Of a stretch of 64,000 nucleotides of DNA, positions 18,112 through 25,340 are shown piece by piece; the first letter of the stretch is position 1; each line of letters begins with the position of its first letter. The notes beneath the pieces are model-generated. The model did no database searches, was not told where the DNA came from, and was given only the letters and a program-made list of their open reading frames with translations. The position numbers were made by a program, and so were the translations under genes. Source of the stretch: an uncultured Lachnospiraceae bacterium (GTDB taxonomy: Bacteria; Bacillota; Clostridia; Lachnospirales; Lachnospiraceae); assembly GCA_934351925.1 (NCBI GenBank), contig CAKRJT010000015.1, forward strand, positions 1-64,000. The letters run 5' to 3'.

Positions 18112-19992
18112 TTATACCTCTTTGTAGTCGCCGTCAACAACATCATCACCATAATTGTTGGAAGATGTGCTCTGCTGTCCACCCATGTTGCTCATGTCAG
18201 GACCTGCTCCTGCGGCACCTGCTGCGCCCTGAGCCTGCTCATACATCTTAGCGAATACCGGCTGAGCTGTATTCATGAGCTTCTCCTTAGCAGCCTTAAT
18301 CTCATCGATATCGCTGTCGGACATGTTCTCTGCATTTGTTCTGTCAAGGATTGCTCTGAGAGCCTTAATCTCGTTCTCAATGCTCTCCTTCTCAGATGCG
18401 CTTATCTTGTCGCCAACCTCGTCAAGAGCCTTCTGTGTCTGGAATGCCATTGAATCAGCCTCATTGCGGGCATCAATGCCTTCCTTACGCTTCTTATCCT
18501 GTGCCTCGAACTCGGCAGCTTCCTTTACAGCCTTATCAATATCGGCATCGGACATGTTAGATCCGGATGTGATTGTGATGTGCTGCTCCTTGCCTGTACC
18601 AAGATCCTTAGCTGATACATTTACAATACCGTTGGCATCAATATCGAATGTAACTTCAATCTTAGGTATTCCTCTTGGAGCAGGAGCAATTCCGTCAAGT
18701 CTGAACTCGCCGAGAAGCTTGTTATCTCTTGCGAACTGTCTCTCACCCTGTACAACCCTGATATCTACTGCGCTCTGGTTATCTGCTGCTGTTGAGAATA
18801 CCTCGCTCTTCTTAGCAGGGATAGTTGTATTTCTCTCGATAAGTCTTGTAGCGACACCGCCCATTGTCTCGATGGAGAGTGAAAGAGGTGTGACATCAAG
18901 GAGAAGAATATCACCGGCAGCCGCATCTCCTGCAAGCTTACCACCCTGAATGGAAGCACCGATAGCTACGCACTCATCCGGGTTAAGTGACTTACTTGGC
19001 TCCTTGCCTGTGAGCTGACGAACCTTATCCTGTACTGCAGGGATACGTGTAGAACCACCTACAAGCAATACCTTTGTAAGCTCGGAAGCTGAGATACCTG
19101 CATCTCTTAATGCGTTCTGAACAGGGATTGCCGTTCTCTCTACAAGGTCATGTGTAAGCTCATCGAACTTAGCTCTTGTGAGGTTCATATCAAAATGCTT
19201 AGGACCATCTGCCGTAGCTGTGATGAACGGAAGGTTGATGTTGGTTGTTGTAGCTGTTGAGAGCTCCTTCTTAGCCTTCTCTGCTGCTTCCTTAAATCTC
19301 TGAAGAGCCATCTTATCGTTAGAAAGGTCTACACCCTCATTCTTCTTGAACTCAGAGAGCATATAATCTGTAATTCTCTGGTCGAAATCATCTCCGCCTA
19401 ACTTCTTATCACCGTTGGTAGCTAAAACCTCGATAACACCGTCACCGATATCAATGATAGATACATCAAATGTACCACCACCAAGGTCATATACCATAAT
19501 CTTCTGCTCCTGCTCATTGTCAAGACCATAAGCAAGTGCTGCTGCTGTAGGCTCGTTAATAATTCTCTTTACATCAAGACCTGCAATCTTACCTGCATCC
19601 TTGGTTGCCTGACGCTCTGCATCGTTGAAGTAAGCAGGAACAGTGATGACTGCCTCTGTTACCTTCTCACCAAGGTAGCTCTCTGCATCAGCCTTAAGCT
19701 TCTGGAGAATCATAGCTGAAATCTCCTGTGGTGTATACTTCTTATCATCAATTGTTACCTTATAATCAGTACCCATATGTCTCTTGATAGAAGAGACTGT
19801 CTTCTCAGCGTTGGTAACTGCCTGACGCTTAGCAGGCTCACCTACAAGTCTCTCTCCTGTCTTTGTAAATGCTACTATTGATGGTGTAGTACGAACACCC
19901 TCTGTATTGGCGATAACCTCTGGCTTACCACCTTCCATAACTGCTACACATGAATTTGTTGTTCCTAAATCAATACCAATAATCTTACTCAT
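18112..19992 (-). CDS. dnaK: chaperone DnaK (Hsp70)
   Basis: A full-length 626-residue Hsp70. The ATPase domain begins IGIDLGTTNSCVAV and contains the phosphate loops VYDLGGGTFDVSI and LLVGGSTRIPAV, with the linker near residues 355-370 (LLLDVTPLS). The substrate-binding domain and helical lid follow, and the end is Gly/Ala-rich with a DDVVDGDYKEV tail typical of Firmicutes. It folds and protects proteins with DnaJ and GrpE. AGGAGG precedes the start. It is the third gene of hrcA-grpE-dnaK-dnaJ and is expected to be under HrcA/CIRCE control. The gap to grpE is 51 bp. Confidence 0.98.
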   Translation of the reverse strand: MSKIIGIDLGTTNSCVAVMEGGKPEVIANTEGVRTTPSIVAFTKTGERLVGEPAKRQAVTNAEKTVSSIKRHMGTDYKVTIDDKKYTPQEISAMILQKLKADAESYLGEKVTEAVITVPAYFNDAERQATKDAGKIAGLDVKRIINEPTAAALAYGLDNEQEQKIMVYDLGGGTFDVSIIDIGDGVIEVLATNGDKKLGGDDFDQRITDYMLSEFKKNEGVDLSNDKMALQRFKEAAEKAKKELSTATTTNINLPFITATADGPKHFDMNLTRAKFDELTHDLVERTAIPVQNALRDAGISASELTKVLLVGGSTRIPAVQDKVRQLTGKEPSKSLNPDECVAIGASIQGGKLAGDAAAGDILLLDVTPLSLSIETMGGVATRLIERNTTIPAKKSEVFSTAADNQSAVDIRVVQGERQFARDNKLLGEFRLDGIAPAPRGIPKIEVTFDIDANGIVNVSAKDLGTGKEQHITITSGSNMSDADIDKAVKEAAEFEAQDKKRKEGIDARNEADSMAFQTQKALDEVGDKISASEKESIENEIKALRAILDRTNAENMSDSDIDEIKAAKEKLMNTAQPVFAKMYEQAQGAAGAAGAGPDMSNMGGQQSTSSNNYGDDVVDGDYKEV

Positions 19993-20043
19993 ATCATTTT
20001 CCTCCTGATATTATATGAAATCTAATGTTTCCTGTTTCCTTAA

Positions 20044-20709
20044 TTAATTGGCTACCTTAACCATGCTGTGACGAACCACGCTGTCCCGGTATGTGTAGCC
20101 CTTCTGGAATACCTCAACGATTATATTCTCTCCTACATTCTCATCTTCAACATGCATTACCGCATTGTGGAGATTCGGGTCGAACTCTTTATCCATCGCC
20201 TCGATTTCCTTAACTCCTGCATCCTCAAGCTGCTTAACAAGCTGCTTATATATCTTATCCATACCATCGACAAAAGGCTCTGCCTTCTGCTCTTCCGATA
20301 CGGTTGCAAGACCTCTTTCAAAACTGTCTATAACCGGTAAGAGCTTCTCAATAATACTCTTAGCACCTACCTCGAACATCGCTGTCTTTTCCTTCTCTGT
20401 TCTCTTGCGGTAATTGTCAAACTCTGCAAGAGTTCGTCTATACTGGTCAGTCAGCTCATCAATCTTCTGGTCCTTTTTGTCCTTCTTCTCTTTCTTATCC
20501 TTGCTAAAGAAGCCCTTTTTCTTTACCTCTGCCTCATCTGCTGTCTCGGAGCTCTCATCAGTCTCACCGTCGGCTTCAGCCTGCACTGTCTCTTCCGCTT
20601 CAGCCGTCGTCTCCTCAACTGCTTCATTATTATCCTTCTCAGCAGAAGTGGTGTTCTCCATCTCCTCCTCGGAAATATTGTCCTTCTTCTCCTCAAATTG
20701 TTCTGCCAT
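20044..20709 (-). CDS. grpE: nucleotide exchange factor GrpE
   Basis: The 221-residue exchange factor that releases ADP from DnaK. Residues 1-80 are a long acidic, Glu/Ala-rich low-complexity extension, longer than in E. coli. The coiled-coil dimerisation helix follows (DELTDQYRRTLAEFDNYRKRTEKE), then the four-helix and beta-wing regions with FDPNLHNAVMHVEDE and the C-terminal motif GYTYRDSVVRHSMVKVAN. It sits 15 bp downstream of hrcA and 51 bp upstream of dnaK on the same strand, so cotranscription is near certain. Confidence 0.97.
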   Translation of the reverse strand: MAEQFEEKKDNISEEEMENTTSAEKDNNEAVEETTAEAEETVQAEADGETDESSETADEAEVKKKGFFSKDKKEKKDKKDQKIDELTDQYRRTLAEFDNYRKRTEKEKTAMFEVGAKSIIEKLLPVIDSFERGLATVSEEQKAEPFVDGMDKIYKQLVKQLEDAGVKEIEAMDKEFDPNLHNAVMHVEDENVGENIIVEVFQKGYTYRDSVVRHSMVKVAN

Positions 20710-20724
20710 CTGTCTTCCACCTTT

Positions 20725-21774
20725 CTAACTATCTTTGAACTTCGAATCAAGCTGAACCTTAATGCTCTTGAGTGCCTCGACTACCTTCTCGTAATCCATC
20801 CGCTTAGGTCCGACAATTCCGATGGTTCCCTTCACACCTTCATCAAGCTCATAGGTTGCGGTCACAACGCTGCAATCCTTCATGGTCTGAACCGGTGTCT
20901 CATTACCAATGTATATCTGTATACCGGTGTCATCATCCTTGTTGAGCGCGTCGTTGACAAGCTGTGTGAGTTCCTTCTTCTCCTCGAATGTAGAGATAAG
21001 CTCACTCGCCTTCGACTGTGTTGACAGCTCAGGATATTTAAAAATATTCGTGGCACCGCTGGTATATATCTGAAGGTCATCAGGTGATCCTGCTACCTCA
21101 GCCACCGCATCAAGTATGTCCCGTATAAGTTTCGAATACTCACCCGCCTGACCGGTAAGCTTGGAAATAAGTGTCAGGTTAATCTCCTCAACCGTCAGCC
21201 CGTTAAGACTGCTGTTTAAAAGAAGATTAAGCTTCAACAAAGTCTCATTGTCAAGCTCTGTATCCACCTGAATAATCTTGTTCTTGATAAGATTACCATC
21301 TGTCACAATAACCATAAGCACCTGACCCGGCTCAACCTGCGAAAGCTGTAAAAACTTGAGTCTGTTGCCTGTGTACTTAGGTGCAGTGACAAGTGTTGCA
21401 TAATTAGTGTTATCGGCAAGAGTCTTCGCAACATTCTGCAAAAGTGTCTCAACCTTATCCACCTTATCTAGAAGCATATCCTGCATTTTCAGAAGCTCAT
21501 GCTCCTTATCGTCAAGTTCCTGCTTCTTGTCAGCCATCATTCTGTCCACATATAATCTGTAGCCCGCATCGGACGGAATTCTTCCCGCCGAGGTATGCGG
21601 CTGAATGATGTATCCAAGCTCCTCGAGGTCAGCCATCTCATTTCTGATGGTAGCTGAGCTTAAATTCAAGTCCGTGTATTTTGAAATCGTCCTTGAACCA
21701 ACCGGTTCGCCTGTCTCAAGATAGTTGCGGATGATTGCCTCTAATATCTTAACTTTTCTATCGTCAAGTTCCAT
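20725..21774 (-). CDS. hrcA: heat-inducible transcription repressor HrcA
   Basis: A 349-residue repressor that binds CIRCE and is kept active by GroEL. The N-terminal winged helix (about 1-75) includes AIIRNYLETGEPVGSRTISKYTDL-type sequence ending in LSSATIRNEMADLEELGYI, and HTSAGRIPSDAGYRLYVD is the most conserved HrcA stretch. The rest is the dimerisation and GAF-like region, ending KVVEALKSIKVQLD. It is the first gene of the operon; a perfect CIRCE site lies 22 bp upstream of its start codon, so it should repress its own operon. Confidence 0.97.
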   Translation of the reverse strand: MELDDRKVKILEAIIRNYLETGEPVGSRTISKYTDLNLSSATIRNEMADLEELGYIIQPHTSAGRIPSDAGYRLYVDRMMADKKQELDDKEHELLKMQDMLLDKVDKVETLLQNVAKTLADNTNYATLVTAPKYTGNRLKFLQLSQVEPGQVLMVIVTDGNLIKNKIIQVDTELDNETLLKLNLLLNSSLNGLTVEEINLTLISKLTGQAGEYSKLIRDILDAVAEVAGSPDDLQIYTSGATNIFKYPELSTQSKASELISTFEEKKELTQLVNDALNKDDDTGIQIYIGNETPVQTMKDCSVVTATYELDEGVKGTIGIVGPKRMDYEKVVEALKSIKVQLDSKFKDS

Positions 21775-21795
21775 CTGCCCCCTACCTTTCTTTTA

Positions 21796-21822
21796 TTAGC
21801 ACTCCATGTATTTGAGTGCTAA
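21796..21822 (-). promoter_or_regulatory. CIRCE operator
   Basis: A perfect inverted repeat TTAGCACTC-N9-GAGTGCTAA (arms 21796-21804 and 21814-21822), identical to the CIRCE consensus. It lies between the promoter and the hrcA start, so HrcA bound here would block transcription of hrcA-grpE-dnaK-dnaJ and possibly the following glycosyltransferase. Confidence 0.97.
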
Positions 21823-21838
21823 CATTTTTGATATACTA

Positions 21839-21867
21839 AAAATAGCACTCCTTTATATATTTGTCAA
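21839..21867 (-). promoter_or_regulatory. Sigma-A-type promoter of the hrcA operon
   Basis: On the minus strand a consensus -35 TTGACA (21862-21867) is separated by 17 bp from a -10 TATTTT (21839-21844). The predicted transcript start falls just upstream of CIRCE. A second GAGTGCTA half-site lies within the spacer. Confidence 0.8.
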
Positions 21868-21975
21868 CAGGAATTTTTAAATTTATTCTTATTTTATAAT
21901 TATTCCATTTTGTTTATTATTTATCAGGTATAGTGCAGTCCGGCCAGTAATTTCAAGAGAATTTTCTAATCATGT

Positions 21976-22010
21976 ATAATAGGGAATTTAGTTGAGAAAT
22001 TCCCTATTAT
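21976..22010. terminator. Perfect 14-bp hairpin upstream of the heat-shock promoter
   Basis: ATAATAGGGAATTT (21976-21989) pairs perfectly with AAATTCCCTATTAT (21997-22010) around a 7-base loop. It lies in the 310-bp gene-free interval 21775-22084, directly after the U-tract of the ABC-operon terminator, and could act as a back-up terminator or transcript-end stabiliser. There is no U-tract of its own. Confidence 0.5.
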
Positions 22011-22012
22011 AC

Positions 22013-22054
22013 AAAAAAGCCGCATACGGAACCGGACAGTTCCATATACGGCTT
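22013..22054 (-). terminator. Rho-independent terminator of the ABC transporter operon
   Basis: In the minus direction, AAGCCG(T)ATA(T)GGAAC pairs with GTTCC(G)TAT(G)CGGCTT and is followed by six T residues (22013-22018 on the plus strand are A). It begins 30 bp after the stop of the permease gene. Confidence 0.9.
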
Positions 22055-22084
22055 ACGCTTATATATCCTCGGTTTTGCATTTTT

Positions 22085-22852
22085 TTACAGGCTGACGTGC
22101 TTCTCTAAGAGCCCGGCAGTCGCCGTAACCGCACCGACAATTATAATAAGAAAGAACAGCGTGCACGGCAGATCCGAGAGCACCACCTGCGTGAAGCTCT
22201 CCGGATATTCGTAAATCCTCGGAAGCTGCTCCCCGATTCTGCCTATTCCCACAAGCATCACAATATACAACACGACACTGATCAAGCCCTTGACCTTCTT
22301 GTTCTGAAGAACTGTCGCTGTCGCCGTGACGCTCATGTATGCCAGCGTGACAGCCATAAAGAAATTAATAAGGAATTTTACAATCACCGCAAGCAGGCTG
22401 TAAAGGATATGTGCCACATCGACCCCGAGCATCGACAGCATATCAGCCGCCATCTCGAACACGCTCAGCTCCTGCTCCCACATTCCGGCAAGGATTTTCC
22501 AATCCGTTATCCCGAGCACAACCAGTACCGCAAGGACAATAACGCCGTTAAAAAAAGTATATAACAGCTTAGAACCTATTATCTTTATAGCACTGTTTGG
22601 TGTCATAAACACAAGATAGCCGATCTTGTTCGACAACTCCTTGCTGTATGTAACCACTCCCGTTGCAAATACCATAAAAAAGCACACCACTGCCGTTATA
22701 ACCAGAAACCACGAACCGCCAAGCGCCTTATTCCTGTTGTCGGCAATAAGGCTCGCATACATAAAATAGAACTGCGCCGCGAGTATTATTCCGCCCATCA
22801 CCGCCGTACCATAAAGATTTTTACGAAACTCGTACTTTATCAGTTTTAACAT
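22085..22852 (-). CDS. ABC-2 type transporter permease
   Basis: A 255-residue membrane protein with six predicted hydrophobic segments, beginning with a short cytoplasmic basic stretch (MLKLIKYEFRKNLYG), as usual for ABC-2 permeases paired with small ATPases. Segments are seen near residues 18-38, 50-75, 95-120, 150-175, 185-210 and 225-245. Together with the ATPase encoded 35 bp upstream it would form an exporter; substrate unknown. Start chosen at 22852 because GGGAGGG lies 5 bases upstream; a frame opening at 22879 lacks this. Upstream bases 22858-22875 share an 18-nt sequence with the truA leader. Confidence 0.85.
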   Translation of the reverse strand: MLKLIKYEFRKNLYGTAVMGGIILAAQFYFMYASLIADNRNKALGGSWFLVITAVVCFFMVFATGVVTYSKELSNKIGYLVFMTPNSAIKIIGSKLLYTFFNGVIVLAVLVVLGITDWKILAGMWEQELSVFEMAADMLSMLGVDVAHILYSLLAVIVKFLINFFMAVTLAYMSVTATATVLQNKKVKGLISVVLYIVMLVGIGRIGEQLPRIYEYPESFTQVVLSDLPCTLFFLIIIVGAVTATAGLLEKHVSL

Positions 22853-22887
22853 TTTTCCCTCCCTGCATACTGCAAGCAATAAGTATT

Positions 22888-23574
22888 CTATGCATATATG
22901 CTCTTGTATATGTCAACTATAGTCATTCTGCTCTCATCACGCAAAGTCTGAGCGTCCCCCTGCCTTACAATAACCCCCTTCTTGATAAAGACGGCGTAGT
23001 CTATTATCTTCTCCAACTCGTCGACAAGATGGCTTGAGAGTATAAACGAGCGCTCTCCATGTGCACTGTCCGTGATAAGCTTCACTATCTTATCCCTCGC
23101 GATTATGTCTATTCCGTTTAACGGCTCGTCAAGCATAATCAACCTGCTGTTTCTCGCAAGCGTGACAGCAATCTTGAGCTTTGCCAACATTCCCGACGAC
23201 ATCTTGTTCGCCTTCTGCTTCTCATCAAGCTCCAGTTCCTCAAGAAGTCCCATATATTTATCCATGGAAAAATCCTCAAAAAAATCCTGATAGTATTTTC
23301 CGATATCACGGCAGTTCATATACGGATAGAAGCAGCTCTCCGTAGGCATGTACGCGATATGCTTCTTCGACTCGGTTCCGATAGGTCTGCCCTCATACAG
23401 AATCGTACCCGAGGTCTGTCTGGTGAGTCCCGCTATCATCTTCATAAGTGTGGTCTTACCGCTCCCGTTAGGTCCAAGCAGCGCATATATACGTCCCGGT
23501 TCAATATTAAGCGTAATATCCTCAACCGCCGTAACAGTCATATACTTCTTCTTTAAATTCTCAATCTCAATCAT
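22888..23574 (-). CDS. ABC transporter ATP-binding protein
   Basis: A 228-residue ATPase. Walker A is GPNGSGKTT at about residues 33-41, the Q-loop region is near ESCFYPYM, Walker B is LIMLDEP near residue 150 and the switch His is in ILSSHLVDELE. The signature motif reads MSSGM rather than LSGGQ (KMSSGMLAKLKIAVTLARN), a variant seen in ATPases of the YtrB/EcsA-like exporter group. It pairs with the permease just downstream. A GGGGG box lies 5 bases from the ATG. No regulator (for example GntR) accompanies the pair, unlike many ytr-type operons. Confidence 0.92.
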   Translation of the reverse strand: MIEIENLKKKYMTVTAVEDITLNIEPGRIYALLGPNGSGKTTLMKMIAGLTRQTSGTILYEGRPIGTESKKHIAYMPTESCFYPYMNCRDIGKYYQDFFEDFSMDKYMGLLEELELDEKQKANKMSSGMLAKLKIAVTLARNSRLIMLDEPLNGIDIIARDKIVKLITDSAHGERSFILSSHLVDELEKIIDYAVFIKKGVIVRQGDAQTLRDESRMTIVDIYKSIYA

Positions 23575-23657
23575 ATATCCCCCTTATTCCCGGTTCACCG
23601 TAAGCTTACGTTTAACCGTACTAAAAATCACGCTAAATTATACCCTATAGCAAACAT

Positions 23658-23679
23658 GTCCTGCCTTTAAAAGCAGGAC
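23658..23679 (-). terminator. Possible terminator after the PilZ gene
   Basis: A GC-rich 7-bp stem GTCCTGC/GCAGGAC with an 8-base loop lies between the PilZ gene stop and the ABC ATPase gene. It lacks a clear U-tract, so it may only be a weak pause or stability element. Confidence 0.35.
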
Positions 23680-23717
23680 GCATCCAGTTAACGGTGCGGA
23701 GTCCCGCCCCATCATAT

Positions 23718-24077
23718 TTAATTCTCTGATACAATCTGATAAACATCAATCTTAAACTGGTCAGCAGCAGCTATTCCTACAAAACGGCAGCCATATAATG
23801 TCTCTTCCTCGCCAAAATTCTCCATTCTCACAATCTCGATGACCGTGTCAAAGGACTCCTTCGTCCACAATACAACCTTCGTATCATAAAATGAATTGAG
23901 CGCGAGTCTTTCCTTTGTTCTGAAAGCCATTCCATCCTTGGAAATGTTTACAACATTTACCTCAAATTCTTCCTCCTTAAGCCCGTAGGTCATCGGGGAG
24001 TCCGTGACCTTCTGAAGCTTAATCTTTACATTGATTCCCATTCTTCTTGACTTTCTCTTCTCCTGAATTTCCGGCAT
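23718..24077 (-). CDS. PilZ domain protein (cyclic di-GMP binding)
   Basis: A 119-residue stand-alone PilZ domain. The RxxxR motif is in EKRKSRRMG near the N-terminus and the second motif (D/N)xSxxG is NISKDGMAF, so both c-di-GMP contact sites are present. It probably acts as a soluble c-di-GMP effector of motility, attachment or exopolysaccharide. Start taken at 24077 because GGAGG lies 8 bases upstream; a frame opening at 24092 would place that box inside the gene. It follows queA by 26 bp and is probably cotranscribed with it. No cyclase or phosphodiesterase gene is in the window. Confidence 0.85.
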   Translation of the reverse strand: MPEIQEKRKSRRMGINVKIKLQKVTDSPMTYGLKEEEFEVNVVNISKDGMAFRTKERLALNSFYDTKVVLWTKESFDTVIEIVRMENFGEEETLYGCRFVGIAAADQFKIDVYQIVSEN

Positions 24078-24103
24078 TATATAATCCTCCATGTTGTTTG
24101 CTG

Positions 24104-25132
24104 TCAGTCATGTATGAACATAGCATCTCCGAAGCTGAAAAATCTGTACTTTTCCTTAACTGCGGTCTCATACGCATTCAAAATATTATCCCGCCCCGCA
24201 AGTGCTGAAACCAGCATTAAAAGTGTCGACTCAGGCAGATGAAAGTTGGTGATAAGACCGTCTGCCGCCTTAAACTTATATCCCGGATAAATGAATATAT
24301 CCGTCTCCCTGCTGTCAGCATGCACAATCCCGTTCTCATCCGTAGTAGACTCAAGTGTCCTAAGACTTGTCGTGCCCACACAGATTATTCTTCCGCCTGC
24401 TGCACGCGCCGCATTAATCTTGTCAGCCTCTTCCTGTGTGACAACGAACATCTCGGAATGCATGTGATGCTCCTGAATGTTCTCAACCTTCACAGGTCTG
24501 AAAGTTCCAAGACCGACATGAAGTGTGACATTCGCAATTATTATCCCCTTCCGCTCAAGCTTCTCAAGAAGCTCCTTCGTAAAGTGAAGCCCCGCCGTAG
24601 GAGCTGCCGCAGAGCCCTCATACTTCGCGTAAACCGTCTGATAGCGGTTCTTATCCTGAAGCTTGTGTGTGATGTATGGCGGAAGCGGCATCTGACCTAG
24701 TTCGTCTAACACTGCCTCAAACACACCTTCATAGTAGAACTTAATGAGTCTGTTTCCGTCCTCTACCACATCTAAAACCTCAGCCGTGAGCTTACCCTCA
24801 CCGAAGCTTATTCTGTCGCCCGGTCTTGCCTTCCTGCCCGGCTTTACAAGAACCTCCCAGATATCGTTCTCCCTGCGCTTTAAAAGAAGAACCTCTATCG
24901 AAGCTCCCGTGCCCTCTCTTACTCCCATAAGTCTTGCCGGGATAACCTTCGTGTTGTTGAGTACAAGGCAGTCTCCCGGGTTCAGGTAATCTATTATGTC
25001 CTTAAAAACCTTGTGTTCTATCTCTCCCGTGTTCTTGTCAAGAAGCATAAGTCTTGACGATGACCTGTCCTCAAGCGGATCCTGTGCGATAAGCTCCTGA
25101 GGCAGATTATAACTAAAATCATGTAAGTTCAA
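24104..25132 (-). CDS. queA: tRNA preQ1(34) S-adenosylmethionine ribosyltransferase-isomerase
   Basis: A 342-residue QueA, which transfers and isomerises the ribosyl moiety of SAM onto preQ1-modified tRNA to give epoxyqueuosine. The family signatures are visible: LPQELIAQDPLEDRSSSRLM at the start, DCLVLNNTKVIPARL, GSAAAPTAGLHFT and NFHLPESTLLMLVSALAGR near the end. The start codon appears to be TTG (25130-25132) with GGAG 10 bases upstream. A TATAAT -10 box lies at 25170-25175 on the same strand. Queuosine synthesis genes other than queA are not in the window. Confidence 0.96.
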   Translation of the reverse strand: MNLHDFSYNLPQELIAQDPLEDRSSSRLMLLDKNTGEIEHKVFKDIIDYLNPGDCLVLNNTKVIPARLMGVREGTGASIEVLLLKRRENDIWEVLVKPGRKARPGDRISFGEGKLTAEVLDVVEDGNRLIKFYYEGVFEAVLDELGQMPLPPYITHKLQDKNRYQTVYAKYEGSAAAPTAGLHFTKELLEKLERKGIIIANVTLHVGLGTFRPVKVENIQEHHMHSEMFVVTQEEADKINAARAAGGRIICVGTTSLRTLESTTDENGIVHADSRETDIFIYPGYKFKAADGLITNFHLPESTLLMLVSALAGRDNILNAYETAVKEKYRFFSFGDAMFIHD

Positions 25133-25285
25133 ATCTTTTCCACTCCTGTGTATACAATTATATGTAGCTATTATAACTTTAAAATCAACTAAAATCTATA
25201 GTATTTGCAGTACGATATATAGGTAATTCGACCTAATTTAATGTTCCATTTTACCATGCCATAATATTTTTACGCGCAAAGCAAA

Positions 25286-25320
25286 GCCCGGGCATGTATA
25301 AATTCCGCACACGCCCGGGC
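25286..25320 (-). terminator. Terminator after pheT
   Basis: An 8-bp all-GC stem GCCCGGGC/GCCCGGGC (25286-25293 and 25313-25320) followed in the minus direction by TTTGCTTTG. It starts 20 bp after the pheT stop and separates pheST from queA. The rest of the 208-bp gap holds the queA promoter. Confidence 0.8.
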
Positions 25321-25340
25321 AGTAAATGTTACTAAACAAA

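Noticed and set aside
18275..18949. 224-codon plus-strand frame antisense to dnaK
   Set aside because: Long antisense frames over dnaK are a known codon-usage artefact; the product is low-complexity Ser/Leu/Ala.
16770..21774. Search for a second CIRCE or a groESL operon nearby
   Set aside because: Only one full CIRCE was found, upstream of hrcA; the extra GAGTGCTA in the promoter spacer is a half-site and no groES/groEL gene is present.
23658..23679. GC-rich hairpin as an attenuator of the ABC operon
   Set aside because: It lies upstream of the ABC operon start but has no U-tract or alternative pairing; kept only as a weak possible terminator.
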